Source: Treponema sp. UBA1747 (GTDB taxonomy: Bacteria > Spirochaetota > Spirochaetia > Treponematales > Treponemataceae). Taken from it: a stretch of DNA of 52,999 nt. Made by a program: the position numbers and the translations under genes. The stretch spans positions 1 through 52,999 of the forward strand of contig DCHR01000041.1 of the NCBI GenBank assembly GCA_002315375.1. Direction: 5' to 3'. The notes under the pieces were generated by a model. The model did not search any database and was not told the origin of the DNA. It was given only the letters and a program-made list of their open reading frames with translations. Shown piece by piece: positions 33,155 through 42,070 of this stretch; the first letter of the stretch is position 1, and every line of letters begins with the position of its first letter.

Positions 33155-34603
33155 ATGAACGTACGGACAGACGCCATTTACAGAAACTTATCCAGTGAAA
33201 GATATACACCTTATTCACTTGCAAGAAAAATCGGAGCAAAAGCCATTCTTGAATCAGCCAGCTTTGCCAAGGGCCGTGAACGCTATTCAATTCTGATGAC
33301 AGAAGAAGCCTTCCGTATTATTCAGGACGAAGACGGAATCGCTTTTATCATCAACGGTCAGAGAAAAGAGTTTGATGCATCAAATGTTGACAGCCGCGAT
33401 GCCCTGGGCCGCAAAAAAGAAGCCGATATTCTTGATGCCCTTCTTTATGTTGCAGAACAGAATAAAAAACCTGAAGACAAAAGCTGTAAAGAAATCCCTA
33501 TTCCTGCTTCCGGAATCGGTTATTTAAGCTATGAATTTGCTGCCCGCTGTGACAATATCAAGTTTTTTGAACAGCGTGATGAACTGAAAATTCCTGAAAG
33601 CATCTTTATTGCAGGTCATATTTACATCGTTTTTGACCACCTTACAGAAACCATGCATCTTTTTGGGTTGAACTACAATGAACATGAAATCGACCTTGAA
33701 GCTGCAATGGACAGACTCGTAAAACGCATTAATGACATGGACTTTTCTTATGTGGAAGAACCACCTGCACATTTTGAATACAAAATGATTACAGACCTGG
33801 AACAGTCAAAGAAAGAATACATTGAAAAAGTTCAGGCCCTGAAAAAACACATTATTGCCGGAGACATTATTCAGGCAGTTCCAAGCCGCAGAGTTCAGAT
33901 TGAATGTAAGGCAACTGCCATGAATATTTACGGAAAGCTCCGCAAGGTAAATCCTTCTCCATACCTTTTCTATATTGATTTTGGTGATTACCAGCTTACA
34001 GGTGCCTCTCCTGAAAGTCTTGTCCGTGTTCGTGGCGGCAAGGCAAGCATTCACCCTATTGCAGGTACAATTCACCGCGGTGAAACCGACGCAGAAGATG
34101 AACAGCTTAAAAAACAGCTGGTTTCAAACCCAAAAGAAAAAGCAGAACACCTTATGCTGGTAGATTTGGCCCGCAACGATCTTGGCCGTGTCTGCGAAAA
34201 AGGCTCCGTTACAGTTCCACAGTACATGGAATGCGAACTTTATTCCCATGTAATCCACATTGTAAGCAATACAGAAGGAATTGTTCGTCCTGATGTAAAA
34301 CCAATCCAGGTATTAAGGGCTTCCTTCCCTGCAGGAACAGTTTCGGGAGCACCAAAAATCAGCGCAATGCAGATTCTTTCCGGTCTCGAAAAGAACAAGC
34401 GCCGTTTCTATGCAGGAGCTGTCGGATACGTTCAGACAAACGGAGACCTGGATTTCTGCATCACAATCAGAAGCACCCTGAAACAGGGAGATGTTTTCAC
34501 TTTGCAGGCAGGCGGCGGAATTGTTTACGATTCTGAACCGGAAAGAGAATTTACAGAAACCTGCGAAAAGCTGGGTGCCTTAATCGACACAATTACAAAA
34601 TAA
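33155..34603 (+). CDS. trpE: Anthranilate synthase component I
   Basis: A 482-residue chorismate-binding enzyme that makes anthranilate with ammonia supplied by the TrpG domain. The C-terminal chorismate domain shows IQAVPSRR, TGASPESLVRV, PIAGTIHRG, LARNDLGRV and the signature PAGTVSGAPKISAMQ. The N-terminal domain is the shorter kind but has the SxF-type region near ILESASF, which may carry tryptophan feedback inhibition. ATG 33155 is preceded by AGAGGT. First gene of the trp operon. PabB is an alternative for isolated copies, but the downstream trpGD, trpCF, trpB and trpA settle the call. Confidence 0.95.
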   Translation: MNVRTDAIYRNLSSERYTPYSLARKIGAKAILESASFAKGRERYSILMTEEAFRIIQDEDGIAFIINGQRKEFDASNVDSRDALGRKKEADILDALLYVAEQNKKPEDKSCKEIPIPASGIGYLSYEFAARCDNIKFFEQRDELKIPESIFIAGHIYIVFDHLTETMHLFGLNYNEHEIDLEAAMDRLVKRINDMDFSYVEEPPAHFEYKMITDLEQSKKEYIEKVQALKKHIIAGDIIQAVPSRRVQIECKATAMNIYGKLRKVNPSPYLFYIDFGDYQLTGASPESLVRVRGGKASIHPIAGTIHRGETDAEDEQLKKQLVSNPKEKAEHLMLVDLARNDLGRVCEKGSVTVPQYMECELYSHVIHIVSNTEGIVRPDVKPIQVLRASFPAGTVSGAPKISAMQILSGLEKNKRRFYAGAVGYVQTNGDLDFCITIRSTLKQGDVFTLQAGGGIVYDSEPEREFTETCEKLGALIDTITK

Positions 34604-34619
34604 GGAACAGGAGACCAAA

Positions 34620-36218
34620 ATGATTTTATTTATTGATAATTACGATAGTTTCACCTTCAATGTTGTTCAGGCCTTTCAGGTTGCAACAACAGAAGAAATC
34701 AAAGTTGTCCGCAATGACGAATACACAGTTGAAGAAATTGCTGCCATGAATCCAAGCAGACTGGTAGTTTCTCCGGGACCTGGAAATCCTGAACAGGCAG
34801 GAATCAGCATGGACGCAATCCGTTATTTTGCAGGAAAAATTCCTATTCTTGGAGTTTGTCTCGGACATCAGTCTATCGGACAGGCTTTCGGTGCAAAAAT
34901 CGTACAGGCAAAGTTCATCAAACACGGAATCGTAGAAGACATTGATCTGGATGGAAAAGGTATTTTCAGAAACATCGGAAAAACCTGCAAATTCACCCGT
35001 TATCATTCCCTTGTAATTGACGAAGCAACTCTTTCTCCGGATTTCGAAGTTACTGCCCGCGCAAAAGACGGCGACATTATGGGAATCAGACATAAAACTC
35101 TCCCTATTGAAGGAATCCAGTTCCATCCGGAAAGCATTGCCAGCGAAAACTGCCAGAAGCTTATCCAGTCTTTCATTACCTACCATCGCGAAAACATTCC
35201 TGTTGCCCAGTATCTGAACCAGCTGATCGACAAAAAAGACCTGTCAGAAAAACAGGCTGCTGACTTTATGGAAGTACTTACAGAAGGAAATTTCGACGAA
35301 AGACAGACTGCTGCTATCCTTACAGCAATGGCTGCAAAAGGTCCTTGTACAGCAGAAATGATCGGTTGTGCCTCTGTTCTGCTTAAAAAGAAAACTCCAT
35401 TCCCTTGCAATAAAACAGGACTTGCAGAAATTGTAGGTACAGGCGGAGACGGAAAAGGAAGCTTCAACATTTCTTCCCTTTCTGCAATTATTGCTGCCAG
35501 CTGCGGACAGCCAATGGCAAAACACGGAAACAGAGCCGTTTCTTCCAAATCAGGTTCTGCAGATTTCTACGAAAATCTTGGAATCAACATTATGGCTGCT
35601 CCTGAAAAAACAGCAAAGCTTATTGAAGAAACCAATTTCGGCTTCCTGATGGCACCTGTTTATCATGCAGCAATGCGTTTTGCAGCCCCTGTAAGAAAAG
35701 CCCTGGGAATTAAGACAATCATGAATATTCTGGGACCTCTTCTGAATCCGGCCGGAGCTGAATATGAAGTTCTTGGTGTATATTCAAAAGATATCCTCAA
35801 AGATTACGCTCATGCAGCAAAATCTCTTGGCGCAAAAAGAGTTATGGTTATCTGTTCACGAGACGGTTACGACGAAATCAGTCCACTGGTTCCAACTGAT
35901 GTATACCAGATTGATGAAAACGGCAAGGAATACAGCTATGTAATTGACCCTGCAAAGTTCGGCATTTCAGGTTGTAACGAAGATGAACTCAACGGCGGAA
36001 CCGGTGCCGATAACGCTGCCCTGGCAATGGAAGTTTTGAATGGTGGCGGACGCAAAACAATCAAGGCTGCAGTTGGATTAAACTCAGCAGCTATTCTTTA
36101 CCTGAGCGGAAAAGTTCACACCCTGAAAGAAGGTTACGATATGGCTGTTGAAGCAATTGATTCTGGAAAGGCTTTGAAGAAGCTTCAGCAGATTCAGGAA
36201 GTTTCAAAAAATCTGTAG
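34620..36218 (+). CDS. trpGD: Fused glutamine amidotransferase and anthranilate phosphoribosyltransferase
   Basis: A 532-residue bifunctional protein. Residues 1-190 are the class I glutaminase subunit of anthranilate synthase (GVCLGHQSIG with the nucleophilic Cys, and IQFHPES with the catalytic His and Glu). Residues about 198-532 are TrpD, with the PRPP motif GTGGDGKGSFNIS, KHGNRAVSSKSG and MNILGPLLNPAG. It joins steps 1 and 2 of tryptophan synthesis, as in E. coli TrpGD, though the fusion has arisen several times. ACAGGAG before ATG 34620, 16 nt after trpE. Confidence 0.95.
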   Translation: MILFIDNYDSFTFNVVQAFQVATTEEIKVVRNDEYTVEEIAAMNPSRLVVSPGPGNPEQAGISMDAIRYFAGKIPILGVCLGHQSIGQAFGAKIVQAKFIKHGIVEDIDLDGKGIFRNIGKTCKFTRYHSLVIDEATLSPDFEVTARAKDGDIMGIRHKTLPIEGIQFHPESIASENCQKLIQSFITYHRENIPVAQYLNQLIDKKDLSEKQAADFMEVLTEGNFDERQTAAILTAMAAKGPCTAEMIGCASVLLKKKTPFPCNKTGLAEIVGTGGDGKGSFNISSLSAIIAASCGQPMAKHGNRAVSSKSGSADFYENLGINIMAAPEKTAKLIEETNFGFLMAPVYHAAMRFAAPVRKALGIKTIMNILGPLLNPAGAEYEVLGVYSKDILKDYAHAAKSLGAKRVMVICSRDGYDEISPLVPTDVYQIDENGKEYSYVIDPAKFGISGCNEDELNGGTGADNAALAMEVLNGGGRKTIKAAVGLNSAAILYLSGKVHTLKEGYDMAVEAIDSGKALKKLQQIQEVSKNL

Positions 36219-36233
36219 GCTTCAGGAACAGTT

Positions 36234-37667
36234 ATGAACAAAAAGAATATTGTTGCTGAAATCGTTGAACAGAGAAAAAAAGATATTGCGGTTCGCGGTT
36301 ACTCTTTCGGATTTGAAATCCCAGAAAAGCGAACCCGCACCATAAATCCTTTTATGGCAGAAAAAGGTGCAATTCTCGAAGTAAAAAGAGCAAGCCCAAG
36401 TAAGGGACTTATTGCACCGGACCTGAAGGCTGCAGAAACTGCACTCCTCTACAAAAAAAACGGAGCAGCTGCAATCAGCTGCCTTACAGAAGAAAATTAT
36501 TTCAAAGGCAGCCTTAAAGATTTAATTGAAATCTGTAAGGCAGTTCCGGACGTAGCAGTCCTGAGAAAGGATTTTCTCATTGATGAAGAAGAAATCGAAA
36601 TCGCATACAGATGCGGAGCCGATGCAGTCCTTCTTATAAGCGGAATCCTTAATCAGGAAAAGCTGATTTCCATGACCGCAAAATGCAGGGAACTTGGAAT
36701 CCGGGCACTGGTAGAAGTCAGAACTGAAGAAGACGCAGAAAAAGTAATCAAAGCAAAGGATCTGTTCCCTGAAACAATTGTCTGCGGAGTTAATTCCAGA
36801 AACCTTAAAGATTTTACAATCGATTTGCTTGTTCCTGCCATGCTTAAAAACAAACTTGGCGGTCAGGTAGTTTTTGAAAGCGGAATTACCACAGAAGAAA
36901 CCGCTGCAAAAATCGGAGCCATGGGCTTTACGGGCATTCTCCTCGGCGAATATGCAGCCCGAAATCCGGAAATGGCAAACCGTTTTGTAAAAGCTTTTGT
37001 TGAAGCAAAAGAAAATGCTTACGGGAAAAAACTTGTCCAGCTGGCAGATAAAATCAACTCTGCCGGAAAACCTATGGTAAAGATCTGCGGATTAACCAGA
37101 GCCGAAGATGTTCTTCTGGCAGACCAGCTGGGAGCAGATTTTACAGGTTTCATTTTTGCAGACGGCTTTGGACGCAACGTTTACGGTGAACGCTTTGCAA
37201 AAATCGAACCGGTTTTAAATCAGGTTAAAGCCTGGAAAGTAGCTGTGGTAACGGATGTAAATTCAAAAGAGGCAAAGGAAGCCTCTGAACTTTGTAAAAA
37301 AGGCGTTCTGGATTTGATTCAGGTTCATCTCATGAACGGAAATGAAAATACCGAACTTCCTTCTTACCTTGCAGAAGTTCCCCACTACTTTGCAGTTGCT
37401 TCAAAGACTGAAATAAAGCCTGAAACCATGGAGCACTTTTTCAGCATCGGTGAAGCAAGAGTTCTCCAGGACTGCAAAACTCATGCTTACGGTTCAAAAG
37501 AACATTTGTGGCTTGCAGGCGGAGTAACTCCGGAAAATATCAGCCAGCTTATAAAAGAGTTTCAGCCGGAGCTTGTTGACGCAAGCAGCGGCATTGAAAC
37601 AGAAGAAACAGGAATTAAAGATTCTGAAAAATTAAGAAAATTTTTTTCAGAAATACAGAGAGGATAA
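36234..37667 (+). CDS. trpCF: Fused indole-3-glycerol phosphate synthase and PRA isomerase
   Basis: A 477-residue bifunctional protein made of two TIM barrels. Residues 1-260 are TrpC: EVKRASPSKGLI, LRKDFLIDEEEI, CGVNSRNL and VFESGI. Residues about 277-477 are TrpF: MVKICGLTRAEDV with the catalytic Cys, LDLIQVHLMNG with the catalytic Asp, LAGGVTPENI and DASSGIE. The phosphate-site motif usually written FxxxSxR is FADGFGRNV here, a small deviation. The start at ATG 36234 follows CAGGAAC, and the stop is 2 nt before trpB. Confidence 0.95.
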   Translation: MNKKNIVAEIVEQRKKDIAVRGYSFGFEIPEKRTRTINPFMAEKGAILEVKRASPSKGLIAPDLKAAETALLYKKNGAAAISCLTEENYFKGSLKDLIEICKAVPDVAVLRKDFLIDEEEIEIAYRCGADAVLLISGILNQEKLISMTAKCRELGIRALVEVRTEEDAEKVIKAKDLFPETIVCGVNSRNLKDFTIDLLVPAMLKNKLGGQVVFESGITTEETAAKIGAMGFTGILLGEYAARNPEMANRFVKAFVEAKENAYGKKLVQLADKINSAGKPMVKICGLTRAEDVLLADQLGADFTGFIFADGFGRNVYGERFAKIEPVLNQVKAWKVAVVTDVNSKEAKEASELCKKGVLDLIQVHLMNGNENTELPSYLAEVPHYFAVASKTEIKPETMEHFFSIGEARVLQDCKTHAYGSKEHLWLAGGVTPENISQLIKEFQPELVDASSGIETEETGIKDSEKLRKFFSEIQRG

Positions 37668-37669
37668 AT

Positions 37670-38932
37670 ATGGCACATTCAGTAAATGGATTTTTTGATA
37701 ATTATGGCGGAAAATACGTAGCAGAAGTTTTGCGCCGCCCTTTGGACGAACTGGAAATTGCTTTTCACGAAGCAATGAAGGATCCGTCCTTTGTAAAGGA
37801 ACTGGAAACAATCCAAAGAGATTATATCGGACGCGAAACTCCCCTTTTATATGCAGAAACTGCTTCCAGAATTTTGGGCGGTGCCCAGATTTACATTAAG
37901 CTTGAAGGACTTGCAAATACCGGCGCTCACAAAATCAACAACGCAATCGGTCAGTGTCTCCTGGCAAAACGCATGGGCAAAAAACGCATCATCGCTGAAA
38001 CCGGAGCCGGACAGCATGGTGTTGCTACTGCAGCCGCCTGTGCAAAGCTTGGTTTGGACTGTACCGTTTACATGGGCGAAGTTGATGTCCGCCGCCAGCA
38101 GCCTAACGTTGCTGCAATGGAAATGTACGGAGCAAAGGTTCACGCAGTAACTTCAGGAAGCCGCACCCTTAAAGATGCAGTAAACGAAGCAATGCGTGAC
38201 TGGGCCGCAAATCCTGATACAACTCATTACGTTCTGGGTTCAGCTCTTGGACCAGCCCCTTTCCCTGATATTGTCAGAGAATTCCAGTCTGTAATCGGAA
38301 AAGAAGTCCAGAAACAGACAGAAGAAAGAAATCTGGATGTAGCAGCCATGATTGCCTGCTGTGGTGGCGGATCAAATTCCATCGGATTCTTTGCACCTTT
38401 TGTAGATAAAAAAGAACCACGCCTTATTGCAGTAGAAGCAGGCGGAATCGGACCGGGAGTCGGCGAAAATGCTTCCCGCATGACCGGCGATGCAAGCCGC
38501 AACGGAATTCTTCAGGGCTATAAATCCCGCTTCCTTCTGGATGATGACGGTCAGGCTCTTCCAACCCGCTCAATTTCTGCAGGTCTCGATTACTGTGGAA
38601 TCGGTCCACAGCTTGCCGCTTTGGGAAAATCAGGCCGCATTGAATTCAGCTCGGCTCTTGATAATGAAGCACTGGAAGCAGTTAAGTTCTTTGCCAAGAA
38701 CGAAGGAGTTCTTTTTGCAATGGAAAGTGCCCACGCCGGTGCAGAAGCCATCAAACTTGCCCCAACTCTTCCAAAAGACAAGGCAATTATCGTAAATATG
38801 AGCGGCCGTGGCGATAAAGACATTTTCATCACCTGCCCGGTTTTCCGTCCTGCAGAATGGAAACAGTTCCTTATTTCGGAACTGGAACGCCTGAATGATT
38901 CGAAAGACATTCACGAAGCAGATTTGATGTAA
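37670..38932 (+). CDS. trpB: Tryptophan synthase beta chain
   Basis: A 420-residue PLP enzyme that condenses indole with serine. It is of the TrpB1 type that pairs with TrpA. PLP lysine in NTGAHKINNAIGQ, phosphate loop CCGGGSNSIG, catalytic Glu region AETGAGQHGVATA, and C-terminal NMSGRGDKD. It begins 2 nt after trpCF. The 94-bp gap after its stop holds three hairpins before trpA. Confidence 0.97.
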   Translation: MAHSVNGFFDNYGGKYVAEVLRRPLDELEIAFHEAMKDPSFVKELETIQRDYIGRETPLLYAETASRILGGAQIYIKLEGLANTGAHKINNAIGQCLLAKRMGKKRIIAETGAGQHGVATAAACAKLGLDCTVYMGEVDVRRQQPNVAAMEMYGAKVHAVTSGSRTLKDAVNEAMRDWAANPDTTHYVLGSALGPAPFPDIVREFQSVIGKEVQKQTEERNLDVAAMIACCGGGSNSIGFFAPFVDKKEPRLIAVEAGGIGPGVGENASRMTGDASRNGILQGYKSRFLLDDDGQALPTRSISAGLDYCGIGPQLAALGKSGRIEFSSALDNEALEAVKFFAKNEGVLFAMESAHAGAEAIKLAPTLPKDKAIIVNMSGRGDKDIFITCPVFRPAEWKQFLISELERLNDSKDIHEADLM

Positions 38933-38935
38933 GGA

Positions 38936-39000
38936 GGGGAAAGTCTTCCCCTGCGCCTGCACTGCGTTGCAGGCTACCCTTTCTGCGGGGACACCCCGCA
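38936..39000 (+). repeat. Three tandem GC-rich hairpins between trpB and trpA
   Basis: Perfect inverted repeats follow one another: GGGGAA/TTCCCC (38936-38941 with 38946-38951), GCCTGCA/TGCAGGC (38955-38961 with 38968-38974) and TGCGGGG/CCCCGCA (38984-38990 with 38994-39000). The stretch is far richer in G+C than the genes around it and has no T-tract. It may be an inserted dispersed element or an mRNA processing or stability region. Confidence 0.75.
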
Positions 39001-39026
39001 ACGCCCCGATTTTATAGGAGAAAATT

Positions 39027-39785
39027 ATGTCAGAAAAAATAAAATTAATGTCACATCTTGTTGCAGGTTATCCTACAGATGAACTTGCCCTTACAGCAGC
39101 CCGGGCTTTAATTGCAGGCGGAGCAGATATTCTTGAGATTCAGCTGCCTTTTAGCGATCCGAGCGCAGACGGTCCTGCAATTCAGGCTGCCTGTACAAAA
39201 GTCCTGGAAAGAAAATACCGCACTGCAGACGGATTGAAATTCATTGAAACCATTCATAAAGAAAATCCTGACATTCCGATTTACATTATGAGTTACGGTT
39301 CCCTGATTTATACTCCAGGAGTAAAGGAATTCTGCAAAAAAGCAGCCGCTGCCGGTGTAAAGGGAATGATTATTCCGGACCTGCCTTTCGATTTTGACGA
39401 AGGACTTACAGAAGCCTGTAAAGAAAACGGAATGATTAATATTCCTGTTGCCGCTCCAAGTATGAGCGAAGAACGCCTTGCAAAACTTGCAGGAGCCGGC
39501 TTCCCTTACATCTACGCCGCTTTAAGAACCGGTATTACCGGAACAGACACCACAATCGATGAAAACACTCTGAAATTCCTGGAAAAAGTTGGCAAAGAAG
39601 GAAGTAAAATTTACGGAGGTTTTGGAATCTCCAACGGCAATCAGTCCGCTGCCCTGGCTTCTTCCGTTGATGCAGTTGTTGCAGGTTCAGTTTTTGTAAG
39701 ACTCATTACAGAAAATATGGAAAACGGGGAAAAACTCTACGAAGCAGTAAAATCCAAAGCAAAAGAAATTACTCATTCAAATTAA
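39027..39785 (+). CDS. trpA: Tryptophan synthase alpha chain
   Basis: A 252-residue TIM barrel that cleaves indole-3-glycerol phosphate and channels indole to TrpB. Catalytic Glu is in ILEIQLPFSDP and catalytic Asp in SADGPAIQ. The phosphate site GGFGISNGNQ and the loop YAALRTGITGT are present. It is slightly shorter than the usual 265 residues. TAGGAG lies 8 nt before ATG 39027. Unlike the other trp genes it is separated from its upstream neighbour, by a hairpin-rich spacer. Confidence 0.95.
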   Translation: MSEKIKLMSHLVAGYPTDELALTAARALIAGGADILEIQLPFSDPSADGPAIQAACTKVLERKYRTADGLKFIETIHKENPDIPIYIMSYGSLIYTPGVKEFCKKAAAAGVKGMIIPDLPFDFDEGLTEACKENGMINIPVAAPSMSEERLAKLAGAGFPYIYAALRTGITGTDTTIDENTLKFLEKVGKEGSKIYGGFGISNGNQSAALASSVDAVVAGSVFVRLITENMENGEKLYEAVKSKAKEITHSN

Positions 39786-39800
39786 TCTCTTAAATCCGCT

Positions 39801-39870
39801 GTGGTTCCTGAGCTTGTCGAAGGGACCGCAAAGTTTGGGTGATGCAGGTTTAACCACCCTTTATTTTGGA
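39801..39870 (+). terminator. Hairpins after trpA, including a TGAGCTTGTCGAA repeat
   Basis: GTGGTTCC (39801-39808) pairs with GGGACCGC (39822-39829) using two G-U pairs, with TGAGCTTGTCGAA in the loop. A second hairpin GGGTG/CACCC (39837-39859) is followed by TTTATTTT and could end the trp transcript. Confidence 0.55.
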
Positions 39871-39874
39871 ATTT

Positions 39875-39901
39875 AAAACGGCCTCCGCAGGAGGTCGTTT
39901 T
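39875..39901. terminator. Bidirectional terminator between trp and ktr operons
   Basis: AAAACGGCCTCC/GGAGGTCGTTTT is a 12-bp stem with one G-T pair and a 3-nt loop. It has T runs on the plus strand and A runs that become T runs on the minus strand. It lies immediately before the minus-strand ktrA stop, so it serves both convergent operons. Confidence 0.9.
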
Positions 39902-39903
39902 GT

Positions 39904-40620
39904 TTATTTCTGATTCTTTAAAAATCTGTCCAGAAGAATTCTGTTTGTATATTTGGTTTTCTTTGCATCGTGGTTGATGAAAGCTTCAATGCTGCTGTTG
40001 GTTCCGGCAACAAGAATGGAACTGTCCTTACAGAAAACATAATCAGGATCATTTATCGGGTTCAAAACATCACTTCCGGTGGTACGGCTGGCAATAATAT
40101 TCAAACCGTATTTTGCCCTGAAATTAGAATCCCTTACGGATGTTCCTACCAGCTCTTCCTTTATTTCCACTTCTGCCATGGCAAAGTCCTGTCCCAGCTG
40201 AATGTAATTCCATAAATTCTTAGAAAGAAGCTGCGGACAGATTCGTTTTGCAGCTTCCAGTTCAGGATAAACAATCTGAGTTGCTCCCGCCAGCTTCAAT
40301 AATTCGCCGTGAGTATCATTCTGACATTCAACAACGATATTCCTGATTCCCAGCTGATGCAGGTAATGAGTGGCCAGAATAGAGGGTTCCAGCTTGTCAT
40401 CGAAATCCAGAATTGCCGCATCAATAGTGGCAGGAATTATTTTGCTCAATGACCCCACCTTAATTACATCGCAAACATAAGATTCTTTTGCACGGGCCTT
40501 GTATTTGTCTATAACCACAGGATCCCGGTCCACCAGAATAAGCTCGGCGCCCACTTCGGCCAGTTCATCTATCATCCGTTTTGCGAAGGTATTAAGTCCG
40601 ATAATTGCTATCTGCAGCAT
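39904..40620 (-). CDS. ktrA: Potassium channel regulatory subunit KtrA/TrkA (RCK protein)
   Basis: A 238-residue cytoplasmic gating ring subunit. RCK-N Rossmann domain (about 1-125) begins IAIIGLNTFAKRMIDEL, a slightly altered GxGxxG, with the acidic residue LVDRD that contacts the nucleotide ribose. RCK-C domain occupies about 150-230. It binds ATP/ADP or NAD(H) and opens the KtrB pore. It follows ktrB with an 8-nt gap on the minus strand. The length matches KtrA (about 220) rather than the duplicated TrkA (about 450). Confidence 0.9.
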   Translation of the reverse strand: MLQIAIIGLNTFAKRMIDELAEVGAELILVDRDPVVIDKYKARAKESYVCDVIKVGSLSKIIPATIDAAILDFDDKLEPSILATHYLHQLGIRNIVVECQNDTHGELLKLAGATQIVYPELEAAKRICPQLLSKNLWNYIQLGQDFAMAEVEIKEELVGTSVRDSNFRAKYGLNIIASRTTGSDVLNPINDPDYVFCKDSSILVAGTNSSIEAFINHDAKKTKYTNRILLDRFLKNQK

Positions 40621-40628
40621 ATTTTCTC

Positions 40629-41981
40629 CTATCCTATCATTATGCTTTCTGAAGCATATTTGATAAGTTCTGTATTTTCTGACTGTTTGCCAAGTTTCAG
40701 AGCCATGGCAAAGATTCCGGTTCGTCCAATGAACATTGTAATAATGATTACGATTTTACCTGCAACCGATAAAAGCGGAGTTATTCCTCTTGAAAGGCCT
40801 ACTGTAGCCATTGCCGAGGTTGATTCGTAAATCAAATCAAAAACCGAAAAAACCCCGTTTTGCAGATTTCCCTGCTCTGCAACCGCAAGAAAGAAAACTG
40901 ATACGGCCAGGAAAATAAAACTTCTTGAAACTATGGTAATGGCCTTATTGATTGTGGTGGCCGGAATAGTCCTTTTAAAAAGATTCAGGGTATTGTTCTT
41001 GTCATCACCGTTGAAAGCATAAACCAGAGCAATAAAAATTGTGGTAGTTTTTACACCGCCGGCAATTGAACCCGGACTTCCTCCGGTAAACATCAGGAAA
41101 ATGTGGAAAATTGAAGAAGCCGGCGAAAATTCTGTCTGAGGAACAACTTCAAAACCTGCTGTTCTTAAGGTAATGGATTCAAAAAATGAAAGAAAAATCT
41201 GGTCCTTAAGCTGATATCCCGCCAGTCCGTCGCCCAGATTCAGGACAAAGGTTACCAGGGCACCCGCAAAAATCAAAATCAAAGTAAAAATCAAAACAAT
41301 TCTGGTATGAACCGACAGATAATGGTTTTTCTTTGTAATAAAAGCTTTGATCCGGTTTTCAATATCAATAAAAACCACAAATCCGATTCCGCCTGCCACA
41401 ATCAGAAACATTACAACCGAAAGCAGGTATTTGTTTCCTTCAAAAGAAGCCAGGGAATCTGCCCGCGGCGAAAAACCTGCATTACAGAAAGCAGAAATAG
41501 ACAGGAACAGGGAATCAAAGACGAGATTTTCTGACCCGGATCTGTTCATTGCAGGCATTAAAAGGAGCCATCCCAGAATCTGGATTCCCAGAGTGATGAT
41601 AATTATTCTGTATAGAATTCTCCGCGGCTTGTAATCCACATCATCAATAAAAAAATCCCTGATGAGTCTCCGGTTGGTCATAGAGATTTTTTTATATGGC
41701 AAAGCCAGATAAAGAGCGACAAAAGAAAGGATTCCAAGTCCGCCCAGTTCAATCAGAATCAGAATAATCGTTAATCCTGTCTGACTGAAAAGGTCCATGG
41801 AAAGAGTTGAAAGGCCTGTAACGCAGACTGCAGAAACAGCCGTAAACAGCGCATCTATATAACCGACAGAAACCCCTTCTTTGTACGCAAAGGGCATGGA
41901 AAGAAGCACAGACCCCATTAAAGATACAAGGATAAAATATGAGAACAGACTTGTATTTTCAGAAGTTTTTAGAAATTTCAC
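40629..41981 (-). CDS. ktrB: Potassium uptake channel subunit KtrB/TrkH
   Basis: A 450-residue inner-membrane protein with four M1-P-M2 repeats. The four selectivity-filter segments are visible: SAVCVTGLS, SAFCNAGFS, TLRTAGFE and SAMATVGLS, each keeping the filter glycine. It takes up K+ (possibly with Na+) under KtrA control. The start is GTG at 41981; the next Met (residue 22) is inside the first helix. A TATAAT at 41990-41995 lies only 8 nt before the GTG and there is no Shine-Dalgarno. The message may be leaderless unless another promoter further up is used. Confidence 0.93.
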   Translation of the reverse strand: MKFLKTSENTSLFSYFILVSLMGSVLLSMPFAYKEGVSVGYIDALFTAVSAVCVTGLSTLSMDLFSQTGLTIILILIELGGLGILSFVALYLALPYKKISMTNRRLIRDFFIDDVDYKPRRILYRIIIITLGIQILGWLLLMPAMNRSGSENLVFDSLFLSISAFCNAGFSPRADSLASFEGNKYLLSVVMFLIVAGGIGFVVFIDIENRIKAFITKKNHYLSVHTRIVLIFTLILIFAGALVTFVLNLGDGLAGYQLKDQIFLSFFESITLRTAGFEVVPQTEFSPASSIFHIFLMFTGGSPGSIAGGVKTTTIFIALVYAFNGDDKNNTLNLFKRTIPATTINKAITIVSRSFIFLAVSVFFLAVAEQGNLQNGVFSVFDLIYESTSAMATVGLSRGITPLLSVAGKIVIIITMFIGRTGIFAMALKLGKQSENTELIKYASESIMIG

Positions 41982-41989
41982 CAGTCGTT

Positions 41990-41995
41990 ATTATA
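41990..41995 (-). promoter_or_regulatory. -10 element abutting the ktrB start
   Basis: TATAAT on the minus strand ends 8 nt before the GTG at 41981, so transcription would begin at or within 1-3 nt of the start codon. The -35 region (GTTTTA) is weak. Confidence 0.4.
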
Positions 41996-42070
41996 ATACT
42001 TTTTGATACCGAATAAAACCTTCCCGCTTCTTTCGGATTTTTATACCCTTCTGTTTTCATAAACAGGCCG

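Noticed and set aside
34626..35186. 186-codon minus-strand frame inside trpGD
   Set aside because: Antisense to the conserved glutaminase domain, with no promoter or RBS.
42052..42067. CTGTTT/AAACAG hairpin after the Doc gene as a terminator
   Set aside because: The 6-bp stem is not followed by a T-tract on the minus strand, and downstream sequence is purine-rich.
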